Shown one piece after another: positions 1 through 8,800 of a stretch of 39,813 bases of DNA. Below the pieces are notes generated by a model. The model did no database searches. It was not told the origin of the DNA and worked only from the letters and a program-made list of their open reading frames with translations. Within the stretch, counting starts at the first letter, position 1. Each line of letters starts with the position of its first letter. The DNA is from Candidatus Krumholzibacteriota bacterium (GTDB lineage Bacteria; Krumholzibacteriota; Krumholzibacteriia; LZORAL124-64-63), in assembly GCA_024277025.1 (NCBI GenBank), contig JAJRWA010000047.1, positions 1 through 39,813 on the forward strand, in the 5' to 3' direction. The translations under genes and the position numbers were made by a program.

Positions 1-129
1 AAACTTCGTGAAGAAACACAAGCTTGGGCTGCAGCCAGCAATGCTAAACAACGCGGCGTCGACTGGCAATTTACTATCAACGATGCTCGACTCAAACTCA
101 AGTCACTCTACCCTAATTCTGAATGTTGA
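1..129 (+). CDS. IS630-type transposase, C-terminal fragment (cut by window edge)
   Basis: Frame 1 is open from the first base to a TGA at 127-129 and encodes the last 42 residues of a protein. They contain the segment VDWQFTINDARLKLKSLYP, which matches the conserved tail of IS630-family DDE transposases (usual form: W-Q-F-T-x-x-D-A-R-I-K-L-K-R-L-Y-P). These enzymes cut and paste their own element into TA targets. Only the tail is in the window, so the DDE catalytic residues cannot be assessed. The stretch is visibly more AT-rich than the rest of the window, as expected for a mobile gene. It converges on the phosphohexomutase gene, whose stop lies 20 bases away. Family assignment rests on one motif recalled from known members. 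Confidence 0.8.
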   Translation, partial: KLREETQAWAAASNAKQRGVDWQFTINDARLKLKSLYPNSEC

Positions 130-140
130 CAGAGCACTAG
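1..140 (+). mobile_element. Right end of a probable IS630-type insertion sequence
   Basis: The AT-rich composition ends abruptly near position 140, where GC-rich chromosomal sequence begins. IS630 elements duplicate a TA dinucleotide, and a TA sits at 138-139 just after the transposase stop, so the element may end at about 137. The left end is outside the window and no terminal inverted repeat can be confirmed. Confidence 0.45.
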
Positions 141-149
141 CGGGCCGGG

Positions 150-2105
150 TCAGATCTCCAGCCGGGTCAGCGCCTCGTTCAGTTCCGCGACCAGCTGCTG
201 GTCGCGGCCCTCCATGTAGAAGCGCAGCACCGCGTCGGTGCCCGAAGCGCGCAGTTCGAACCACAACCCCTCGAACTCGATGAACGTGCCGTCACCGGCG
301 TGGAAGACCCGATTGACCGTCGGCAGGGCCACCCCTGCGGGCAGCCGCGCCAGCAGCCGCTCTGCCACCTCGTTGGGCGCCAATCCTTCCAGAGCCGCAA
401 AGAACTCGACGGTGGCCACTTTGCGGGCATTCCCCGCCTCCTGGGCCGCACGCCGTTCTGCACCCTTGAGGGCTTCGTCGAAGAGCGTGATGTCGCGCCG
501 CTCATAGAATCGATAGCGCGTGTCGTACTCGGCCAGCAGTGCCAGATAATAGGCGCCGAAACTGCTGCCGCTGTTGTGCAGCCGCGCCGCCAGACACAGG
601 GCCATCACGCCGATCTGCATGGCATCCTTTTCCTTGGCGGCCAGACTGGTGCGGTTGCCTTCGCGGCTGACCATCGGTTCGGCCGGACCCATGGCCGCGC
701 CGCCGCTCTCTTCGGCCATGATCAGCAGCCGCGGCCGGGGCCCGAACTCGGTCGCCACCCCGGTCACGTCGGTCGCCCGCGCCAGCGCCGCCCCGTCCTG
801 CACCTGCTGTTCGAGCTGTTCCACCAGCTCGGCGAAGTACTTGAAGCCCACCGGCACCCGGAAAGTGCGCAGGCCGGCCCCGGTTCGTTCGTTGCAGGTC
901 GTGGCCACCTCGCCGATGCTCATGCTCGTGGGATAGGTCGTGGCCACGATCCAGTTGTAGTCGCGCAACTCGCCCGCCTCCTGCAGCGAGGCGATTTTCA
1001 GGGCCGTCAGCATGAAGTAGATCTGGTTGGGTTTGAAGAAGACCAGACAGCTTTGGTCATCCAGCGGGTCGACCTCCAGCCCGGCCGCCGCAGCCTCCGC
1101 CGCCAGTGCGGCGGGCGCCACGGTGACCATGTTGAAGCGGTCGCCATCCGGGTCCCAGATGAAGAAGACATCGCACTGGCCGTCGCGCAGCATATCCTGG
1201 GCACCCACATGCTTGTAGACCTGCCACTTGCCCGGATCCACGCCGTGATTCACGCCGTCCAGGATGCCGATGCCGTGATAAGTGTCGCTCTCCTCCTCAT
1301 GCGTGAAGAAAACGGGTCCACCGTCGCCGACGCCGATACCCAGGTCCGCGAAGATCCGCCGGGCCGTCGGCGCCATGGAACCGCCCTCGGTACAAAAAGC
1401 GGCGCGAAAGCCCACCGCACCGGCCGGCGGGATCTCGGCCAGCAGCTTGGCCGGCACAACCTGTTTCAGCACCTTGGTGTAGGCGGCCACCGGATCAAAG
1501 TCACGGGCGATCAGCGGGTCATCGGCCGCCGCCAGCCGGATCGTCAGGCCATCGGTCGCCGCGACGGTGACCAGGTCGCGCACCTTGTCGGCGATCATGC
1601 CAGCCATTTCCATCAACTGGCCGCCGCTGGCAGCCATGGGTTTCCAGCCGCCCTTGTAGCTTTGGCTGTGGCTGGCCGTGAAATTCTCGCCGCCGTCCAG
1701 TTCGTCGAAGAACACGCCGAAACTGGACAGCCAGATGGGTGTCGTGCGCTCACCTTCAGGCCGCAGGTGGACCCTGAGGCCGTGGGCCGCGTAGATGCGC
1801 GCCGCCAGGTCGATGAAATTCTGGGTGTGGGGCCGGACCTCGCCGCCGATGTGCAGACTCTGCAGACCGGCCGCCACCGCCAGACGGGCCCGGGACTCGA
1901 CCATCAGGGCCACGCTGAACGCGTTGAAGGGAACCTCGGTGCTGAAGAAATCGGCCGGATCGAGCAGGTCACGATAGCCGGCCGTCCCCAGTTTGAAGCC
2001 GGCGGCCCACTCAGCCAGGCCGCTGGCCTCGATGAACTCCGGCGTGTACTGGATCTCGGCCTCAGCGGCGGCAAATGATTCGAAAGGTGGGGTGGCGGCT
2101 GACAT
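150..2105 (-). CDS. pgm: Phosphohexomutase (phosphoglucomutase/phosphomannomutase superfamily)
   Basis: A 651-residue cytoplasmic enzyme that should interconvert hexose 1- and 6-phosphates, feeding glucose-1-phosphate from glucan breakdown into glycolysis. All four family signatures are visible in order: the phosphoserine loop TASHSQ with catalytic Ser145, the metal loop DPDGDR at about 318-323 (Asp318, 320, 322), a sugar loop with EESGG, and the C-terminal phosphate loop RASGTDAVLRF. Two signatures deviate from the usual forms: TASHNP is TASHSQ and GEESGH is EESGG. The protein is longer than typical bacterial members (about 450-580 residues). The start was placed at the ATG with GGGAGG 6 bases upstream rather than 12 codons earlier. 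It is the last gene of the minus-strand cluster, 56 bases after the esterase. Whether it prefers glucose, mannose or another sugar cannot be told. Confidence 0.88.
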   Translation of the reverse strand: MSAATPPFESFAAAEAEIQYTPEFIEASGLAEWAAGFKLGTAGYRDLLDPADFFSTEVPFNAFSVALMVESRARLAVAAGLQSLHIGGEVRPHTQNFIDLAARIYAAHGLRVHLRPEGERTTPIWLSSFGVFFDELDGGENFTASHSQSYKGGWKPMAASGGQLMEMAGMIADKVRDLVTVAATDGLTIRLAAADDPLIARDFDPVAAYTKVLKQVVPAKLLAEIPPAGAVGFRAAFCTEGGSMAPTARRIFADLGIGVGDGGPVFFTHEEESDTYHGIGILDGVNHGVDPGKWQVYKHVGAQDMLRDGQCDVFFIWDPDGDRFNMVTVAPAALAAEAAAAGLEVDPLDDQSCLVFFKPNQIYFMLTALKIASLQEAGELRDYNWIVATTYPTSMSIGEVATTCNERTGAGLRTFRVPVGFKYFAELVEQLEQQVQDGAALARATDVTGVATEFGPRPRLLIMAEESGGAAMGPAEPMVSREGNRTSLAAKEKDAMQIGVMALCLAARLHNSGSSFGAYYLALLAEYDTRYRFYERRDITLFDEALKGAERRAAQEAGNARKVATVEFFAALEGLAPNEVAERLLARLPAGVALPTVNRVFHAGDGTFIEFEGLWFELRASGTDAVLRFYMEGRDQQLVAELNEALTRLEI

Positions 2106-2161
2106 GGGTCCCTCCCGGTCCCGGGTGGCAATTGATATCACGGGGCCAATATAGTGCCGGC

Positions 2162-3319
2162 CTACTCGGCCGGAAAGAGGAACTCCACGGCCGCCGGAAA
2201 CCGCCGGGCCCAGGCCTCCTCGTTGTGGCGGGCGTCGGGCACCTCGACCAGCAGCAGATCCCAGCCCCCGATGTATCCGCGCCCGACCAGCAGCCGGCCC
2301 AGACCGCGTAGGGCCGCCACATGATCGTCGATCCCGTCCTGATTGCGGTCGACCCGGTTGCCTTCCTCACGACCACCCATGTCGGCGTAGATCAACTGCG
2401 GGCAAGCGGGCTGGTCGGCGCAGTACGCCAGCAGGGCCGCCCCCCCGATCGTCAGGCTGGGTGAGAAGGCCGCCACTTTGCCGAAGACGTCCGGTCGGGC
2501 GAAGCCGCCATACAGGCTCATCAGCCCGCCGAGGGAAGAGCCGGCCAAGCCCGTGTGGGCGGCGCCCGGCAGCGTGCGGTAGCGCCGGTTGACGTAGGGC
2601 ACCAGAGTGGTCACCCACTCACGCAGATGGTCCCGGCCACCGCCGCTGCCGGCGTGGGCAGACACCGCCCAGGGTGTGTACTCGCGCAGTCGCCCGCCGC
2701 CGCCGTTGTCCACCGCCACGACAATCAACGGCCGCACGGAGCCGCCGGCAATTGCCTGTTCCAGGGTCTCATCCACCCGCCACTCGCCGGCAAAACTGGT
2801 TGCTTCGTTGAAGACGTTCTGACCGTCGAACATATAGAGTACGGGATAGCGCCGCCCGGTATCGGCGGCGTAGCCGGGCGGCAGATAGACCCACACGCGC
2901 CGGCCAGCCAGGAACCCCGGCAACGACCAGGTCTCGACTTGACCGACAATGGTCCGCGGCCGGGCCGCCGGCTTGCCGTCCGCCCAGGAGGCCACGGTCA
3001 GGCGCAGGGTGTCGGCCCCGGCGACCACATGCAGCCGGTTGGCGATTTCACCGCCGGCAGCGTCCTTTTCCACCGTCAACCACGAGCCGCCCGTGAACTT
3101 GAACCGGAGGCCCCGCCCGGGCGCGAAATCGCGGGTCAGGCTGAACGTGCCGTCGGCCTGCGGCGCCAACTGCCAGGCGGACTCGCCGGGTTGCCAGCCC
3201 TGGAAGTCACCTGCCAGAAAGACCGGGCCATGTGGAACGGTGACCACAAAAGTCACGGGCGCGGCCTGGCAGACCGGTGTCAGCAGCGCCCAGGCGACGG
3301 TCAACAGGAATATGCGCAC
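2162..3319 (-). CDS. Secreted esterase-D-type hydrolase with N-terminal CBM48-like domain
   Basis: A 385-residue exported alpha/beta hydrolase of the putative-esterase family (esterase D / enterochelin esterase type). Residues 1-20 are a signal peptide ending CQAA. Residues about 21-100 form an E-set/CBM48-like domain containing FLAGDFQGW. The hydrolase domain follows from about 125, with YPVLYMFDGQNVF, the nucleophile in GSSLGG (Ser262) and His365 in DARHN. The start is a GTG with GGAGG 6 bases upstream; the longer ATG frame lacks a ribosome site and would bury the signal peptide. Such enzymes cleave esters of sugars, aryl acids or siderophores. In this setting, acyl groups on polysaccharide are a plausible substrate, but that is inference. 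The gene follows a terminator hairpin and precedes the phosphohexomutase. Confidence 0.85.
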   Translation of the reverse strand: MRIFLLTVAWALLTPVCQAAPVTFVVTVPHGPVFLAGDFQGWQPGESAWQLAPQADGTFSLTRDFAPGRGLRFKFTGGSWLTVEKDAAGGEIANRLHVVAGADTLRLTVASWADGKPAARPRTIVGQVETWSLPGFLAGRRVWVYLPPGYAADTGRRYPVLYMFDGQNVFNEATSFAGEWRVDETLEQAIAGGSVRPLIVVAVDNGGGGRLREYTPWAVSAHAGSGGGRDHLREWVTTLVPYVNRRYRTLPGAAHTGLAGSSLGGLMSLYGGFARPDVFGKVAAFSPSLTIGGAALLAYCADQPACPQLIYADMGGREEGNRVDRNQDGIDDHVAALRGLGRLLVGRGYIGGWDLLLVEVPDARHNEEAWARRFPAAVEFLFPAE

Positions 3320-3347
3320 AATGCACCTCCGGCCAACGACATGAAAA

Positions 3348-3375
3348 GCGGCCCCGGTCAAAGGACCGGGGCCGC
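3348..3375 (-). terminator. Rho-independent terminator after the 800-residue surface protein
   Basis: A perfect 12-bp GC-rich stem (GCGGCCCCGGTC with its complement) closes a 4-base loop. On the minus strand it is followed by TTTT. It lies 22 bases past the stop of the upstream gene and 28 bases before the esterase GTG, so it either ends the transcript or attenuates read-through into the esterase and phosphohexomutase genes. Confidence 0.85.
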
Positions 3376-3397
3376 CACCATAACCGCAGACAATCCG

Positions 3398-5800
3398 TTA
3401 CTTAAAGAGCACCATGCGCCGGGTCAGGCGGTCCGGCCCCACGATCAGGCTGTAGAAGTACACGCCGCTACCGACGGTACGGCCGGCGTCGTTGCGTCCG
3501 TCCCACACGATCACGCCCGGTCCCGCCTCGAAGTGGCCGGACTTGAGGGTCCGCACCATCTCCCCGCGCACGTTGAATACCGCCAGCGAGCCCTCGCCCG
3601 CCCGCGCCACGTCGAAGCTGATCTTCGTGCTGGGATTGAACGGGTTGGGGTGATTCTGGCTCAGCACGGTCCGATCCGCGCCCGGGATCGGCGCCGCGGT
3701 CGCGCCGCAGACCTGGAACACATCCAGCGCCAGGATCTGCGGATTGCCCACCGCGTCGAAGTTGTCCGGATCCAGGGCCAGCGAGCGGTTGCCCTGGGTC
3801 GAGCACTCGTAGACGTCGTTGTGCAGGTACTTGTACTCGATGTGCTGCGTGTTGGAGTCGGGGAACACCACGGCCGTGGTGAAGATCTTGTCCCCGGCCA
3901 CCGCATCGGGCGCCACACCGTCGTCCGCCAGGGCCGTCAGCGAAGGCACCGACCAGTCAAAGGTGGGCACCGCTCCGTTGGGTGTACCATTGATGGAGAT
4001 GATGTCGTCCGGCCGCAGGTTCGCCCAGGCCGTGTTGTTCAGGTCGACCGTGAAGACGACCTCGACCGCGCGCCAGATGGAATTGCAGAAGTCGTACTTG
4101 ACGGCCGGCAGGGTCAGCGGACCCAACTCGCCGCCGACCACGTCGTACATCTCGTCGTTCAGGAAGAGCGTGCGGTCACCCTGACCCGAGCACTCGTACT
4201 CGCCATTGAGCAGGAACTTGTAGTTCACGTCCTTGCGCGACCCCGCGGGGAAGGTCACCAGCGTGGAAAAGATCAGGTCGCCGGCCACCGCATCGTTGCC
4301 CGAGCCGTCATCAACCAGCGTGATGTCCGAAGGCTGATTGAAGGCCAGCGGCGGCACGCTGCCGTTCAGGCCGACCGTATCACCGGCCGCCCAGGCCGAC
4401 AGGTTCATGTCCACGAAGAATTCAACATCGATATCCCACTGGGTAAACTGACTGGGGTCCTCGTCGTTCCACCAGAACTCCAGCGTGTCAACCGCTCCAT
4501 TGGCCAGATCCAGGGTGTGGTCGCGGTTGCTGGCCAATGGCTCCCAGATACCGCACTGGAAATTGAATTTCCACTCGAAGGTCTCGCTGGCGGTGCCGGC
4601 GGCGCAGTCCCCGCTGTAGGCCATGGTCGTCGACCATTCCCAGATGTCGCCGCCGGTGTCGGCCATGATGCCGGTGTCACACAGGTCGAACGTCAGGGGA
4701 GCCTTGCTGCCCTCGATGGAGAAAGTGTAGGGAGGAATCTCGGCCGTGTTGGCCAGCAGTTGGCTCATCTTGCCGCGGAAAACCACGCCCTTCAGGCCAA
4801 AGCAGCTGACATTGCCGACACCGTCGGCCACGATCGTATTGCCGGCCGCATCCTGGACGCCGGTCACCGTGGCGGTGTACAGAGTGGCCGAGGCCGGCAG
4901 CGCAGCCGCCAGCTCCAGATGCACGATGCTGGGATCGCTCCCGTCAGGCACGGCGGCGATCACCGTGGCGCCGGTCAGGGCATAGTTGCCCGCCGTGGCC
5001 GCGGTAGTCGGATCGACCGGCTCGTTGAAGAACACATCAAAGAACGAATCGATCGGATAGGCGGCCGGCGCCACGTTCACGACCAGCGGCGGATCCGGAT
5101 CCGCGGCTGCCTGCACCACGTAGGGCAGGTAGTCGGTCAGGGGAATCGGCGAGGCCGTGTCCCACAGGGTGAACGTCGGGGTCGACAGCTGGGAGGCGTC
5201 GTTGGCCGCGCAGTCCAAAGGGCCCTTGGTCGGCGAATCCTGGGTGAACCAGGTCTCGAAATTGATCGTGCCGCCGGGAGCCACGCCCAGCGTGCCCAGC
5301 ATAATGGCCAATTCCTTGAAGTCCGTGCCAACAGCCATACCGAGGGCACCGGGACCCTGGGCCAGGTTGACCCAGGCGGCGCCGTCCCACTGGTAGCTGG
5401 CCTGCCAGTTGTTGTCCAGATTCACGTAGAACATGAAGTCCGGCTTGTTGGCCGCCAGGCTCCACTCGATGGCGCGGCCCCAGGGGTCGGTCGTGCCGCC
5501 GGCAGCGGTCCCCACATCAATGGCCATGCCGATCTGGTTGCTGCCGAAGCTGCCCGGACCGGTCTGCATGCCGATGTAGAAATTGACGGCGTCATTGGTC
5601 AGGTGCACGTAGCTCAGATCGATCTGCGTGAACTCGGTATCAGCCGTATCGACGTCCGCCACATTGGTGGGCAGGAAGTCGTTGATGCCGTCGATGATGA
5701 TGGTCTGCGGCGTCTGAGCCAGAGCCGTACCGGTGGCCAGGACCAGCACCAGCAAGGCTGCCGCCCCGCACCATCGCCTGCTATCGCTGTTGTTCCACAT
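3398..5800 (-). CDS. Secreted multidomain protein with E-set repeats and FlgD/T9SS-type C-terminal domain
   Basis: An 800-residue exported protein without a recognised catalytic domain. In order: a signal peptide ending ALAQ (about 1-28), a DOMON/CBM9-like beta domain (about 30-235) starting IIIDGINDF, an SbsA-type Ig-like domain (about 240-340), three related beta modules (about 345-455, 457-580, 583-705), and a C-terminal domain (about 712-800) with NHPNPFNPSTKISF and WDGRNDAGRTVGSGVYFY. The second and third modules share VDLNN/VDMNL, a GDxI(F) step and YKFLLNG/YKYLHND, resembling carbohydrate-binding E-set folds. The C-terminal domain is the FlgD-like sorting type common in FCB bacteria, so secretion through a T9SS-like route is likely. 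AGGAGG lies 6 bases before the chosen ATG. It is 26 bases downstream of the GH57 gene and ends at a strong terminator. A glycan-binding role is inferred from context. Confidence 0.82.
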   Translation of the reverse strand: MWNNSDSRRWCGAAALLVLVLATGTALAQTPQTIIIDGINDFLPTNVADVDTADTEFTQIDLSYVHLTNDAVNFYIGMQTGPGSFGSNQIGMAIDVGTAAGGTTDPWGRAIEWSLAANKPDFMFYVNLDNNWQASYQWDGAAWVNLAQGPGALGMAVGTDFKELAIMLGTLGVAPGGTINFETWFTQDSPTKGPLDCAANDASQLSTPTFTLWDTASPIPLTDYLPYVVQAAADPDPPLVVNVAPAAYPIDSFFDVFFNEPVDPTTAATAGNYALTGATVIAAVPDGSDPSIVHLELAAALPASATLYTATVTGVQDAAGNTIVADGVGNVSCFGLKGVVFRGKMSQLLANTAEIPPYTFSIEGSKAPLTFDLCDTGIMADTGGDIWEWSTTMAYSGDCAAGTASETFEWKFNFQCGIWEPLASNRDHTLDLANGAVDTLEFWWNDEDPSQFTQWDIDVEFFVDMNLSAWAAGDTVGLNGSVPPLAFNQPSDITLVDDGSGNDAVAGDLIFSTLVTFPAGSRKDVNYKFLLNGEYECSGQGDRTLFLNDEMYDVVGGELGPLTLPAVKYDFCNSIWRAVEVVFTVDLNNTAWANLRPDDIISINGTPNGAVPTFDWSVPSLTALADDGVAPDAVAGDKIFTTAVVFPDSNTQHIEYKYLHNDVYECSTQGNRSLALDPDNFDAVGNPQILALDVFQVCGATAAPIPGADRTVLSQNHPNPFNPSTKISFDVARAGEGSLAVFNVRGEMVRTLKSGHFEAGPGVIVWDGRNDAGRTVGSGVYFYSLIVGPDRLTRRMVLFK

Positions 5801-5826
5801 CCGATTCCTCCTTACAGGGGACGTCC

Positions 5827-8800
5827 TCACTTGACTAGAGACAGCGGACGGGTCGTGGCCTGTCCGCGCCATCGGAGTTGACTGAAATAGGTACCCGAGG
5901 CCACGGGCAATCCGGCCTCGTTGCGGCCGTCCCAGACGACCTGGTGGCGGCCCGGCTGCACGACACCGTCCACCAGCGTGGCCACCCGGCGGCCCCGCAG
6001 ATCAAAAATGACCAGCCGGACGTCCGTCGCCGCGGCCCCACCGACTTCATAGGCAATGGTCGTCGTCGGGTTGAACGGATTGGGCCGATTGGCCAGAAGG
6101 CGCGTCGCCAGGGATGGTACACCGGGCACGGCCGAAGGACCGCTCACATCCGGCACACCGTCGTTGTCCGCATCGACGGTCAGGGTCCAGACATTGTCCA
6201 CTACGGGCAGGGCCGCAGCCAGATTGCTGGGCACCGAGTCGCCGCCCAACTCGCCGCCCGGCTCAGGATCCCACGTCACGGACGCCACCAGGGAAATACG
6301 GGCGCCGACAGGCACCTGCCCCACCCCCAGACCGTACAGAGTTTGCCAGGGTATCGCCAGCTCACTGCCGCTGGTCTGCCCGAAGTTGTGGAACGAATCG
6401 AAGGCCGAAGTGATCTCCCCCGAGCGGTCCACGGTCGTGGTCGCCGTCAACAGCTCCCAGAAGCCGTCGCCGTCGAAAACGGACTGATGCTGGTAGCAGC
6501 CGTACTGAAAATCAGCGGCGAAGCCGGCGGCGGTGAACGAGGCGCCGCGCTCCCAGGCATCGGTGGCCGTCAGGTCGGTCTGGCCGTTCGGGCCGTCGGG
6601 GTCCACGTCGATGTACAGCAGCCAGCTGTTTGCCGTGACCTGGCCGTCAATGGCCAGATAGAGATACGTCTCGTCCCAGTGGGCCAGCAGGCGGTCGATT
6701 TCGTTGCTCGCCGTCCAGGCCGAATCGTTGCTGTCGGCCAGTACGCTGGCCAGATCCCATTCGGCCGCCTGAATGTTGCCGTCGATGGCCATGACCGTGG
6801 TGATCACCGCGATGACCACGCTGCCCGGGGCTGTCAGCGCATCGTTGGCGTTGCCGTTCTCGTCCTGCACTGCGCCAACCGTCATGGTCGGGTACAGGTC
6901 GCCGTCCGCGATCATGGCCTCCACCGCGTCCGCGGTCACGGTGTCGAGCTGGAAGGTCTTGACCACCGTCGTGCCGGTTTCCAGCACCGCGGTGCCCGGC
7001 GGCAGGGGCACCGAGCCCAGCTGGCCGGCGACACCCAATCCGGTCACATCATTGACCGTGGTCGGCTGGTCAAATGTGACGACCCACTGGTCATTCAGCG
7101 GATAGTACCGGGACGAGGCCACGGCCGGCCCCAGGGTATCGGTCAGCAGGTCGGCCAGGGCCCGCAGCTCGGCCACATCACCGCCGCCATCCGGCGCTGC
7201 CGTGGGTCCCGCATAAAGCTGCAGCTGAAACACGCCGCTGCCCTTGATCTCATCACCCTTCATCAAAGTTCCGCTGATTTCCTTCTGATGCTGGGCCCCG
7301 CCGGCGCCCAGCACCCAGGCCGTGCCCAGGCCGGTGTTCGGGTTGCGGAACCCCATGTACGAGGCATCCGGCGCCCAGATACGGTCCAACTGGCCGTTCC
7401 AGACCAGGTCCACCAGGGAGGGCGAGAACCCGCCCTGGATCCAGTGGGTGGCCGGACCGACCCGGTACGTCACGTCGAAGAAGCTGTCGCCCTCGGTAAG
7501 CGAGACGGTTTTGGCAACCTCATTGAGCGTCATGGTCACCGTGGCCGTGGTGCCCGCCAGATCCAGCGCCGTCACGTAGCCCAGATGCTGATAGTCGGGC
7601 GAGACCTCGCTGAAGGCCCCCACGTGGTTGACGTCGTTGAAATCCGCATCGGTGTCGGCCCAGAAGGCGTTGTCGACCCCGATGGCCGTGTCGTCATAGC
7701 CGGCCCCCCTGGTGAACAGGTGGGTCAGCCGGCCGCCGTTGCCCTCGATGACACCGAACAGGTGGTCGTTGTGGATCACCGTCTCGGCATAGCCGTCGTT
7801 GTCGATGTCGCTGTAGTAGACGTTGGTCGTCGCGGCGTACTCGCCGTTAGCCCAGTGGGCGGCCTCGGCGTAGATCATGGCGTTCTTGATGTGGGCCGAG
7901 TACTTGTGCTGCCAGCCGCTGATCGGCGCGCCCATCCCATCGTGCCAGGCGGTCTCGTGCAGGTTGGTCATCATCACGTACCAGCCGGCCTGGGACAGGT
8001 TGTTGTCCGGCGCGGCCAGCAGGGCGTTGTAGGCGTCGTTCCACAGGGCGCCGTAGTTCTTGCAGTTGCCCCCCGTACCGGCGCAGTTGCCGCCGCCGTC
8101 ACCGCCGGTCACGTAGGGCACGAAGCCGGCCCAATCGGTGTACCAGCCGTTGTCGACGCCGCCGTAGCCGTTGATCCCGCCGATCTCGTTGTACGTGCCG
8201 CCGGCCGGCGTGAAGGTGTCGCCGTTGAAATCGGGATTGACCAGGGCATCAGCCAGCTTCCAGGTATTGAGCCACGAACTTTCGGTGGCGCACTTGGCGA
8301 TGAACCAGTCGTAGGTCTCCTTGGCGTTGGGCACGATGCCGGCCCAGCCGCCCATCTCGGCCACCGCTTCCCAGTCCTCGGCAAAAGTCACGAGGCGGAA
8401 CTCGCCCACGCCGCTGCCCGCCAGGCCGGTCAGAATATCCAGCGACGCCTGCCCGTTGCCGCCGATGATGTTGCCGGTGAAGGCGCGGTCCCGTGGCACC
8501 AGGCGCAGCCCGTTGCCGCTCAGGGTGTGGATCTGATGGTTGTCATGGCCGGCCAGATGCACGTCGTCGTCCAGGATCACGCCGTTGACCCCGTGGCTCA
8601 ACCAGTTGTCACCGATCCAGTCGTTGACCCCGCTGCTCGGATAGCCCGAGGTGTTCAGCCAGACCCGCTCCGGCACCCAGGCCACGGTCGGGAAATAGCC
8701 GTACCGTGTGTTGACCATCTGGGCCTGGATCGCGACCGACCAGTCGTTCATCTCGTTATTCACAAACGGCATGATGTGCTGGCCGTAGGCCGAAGTGATC

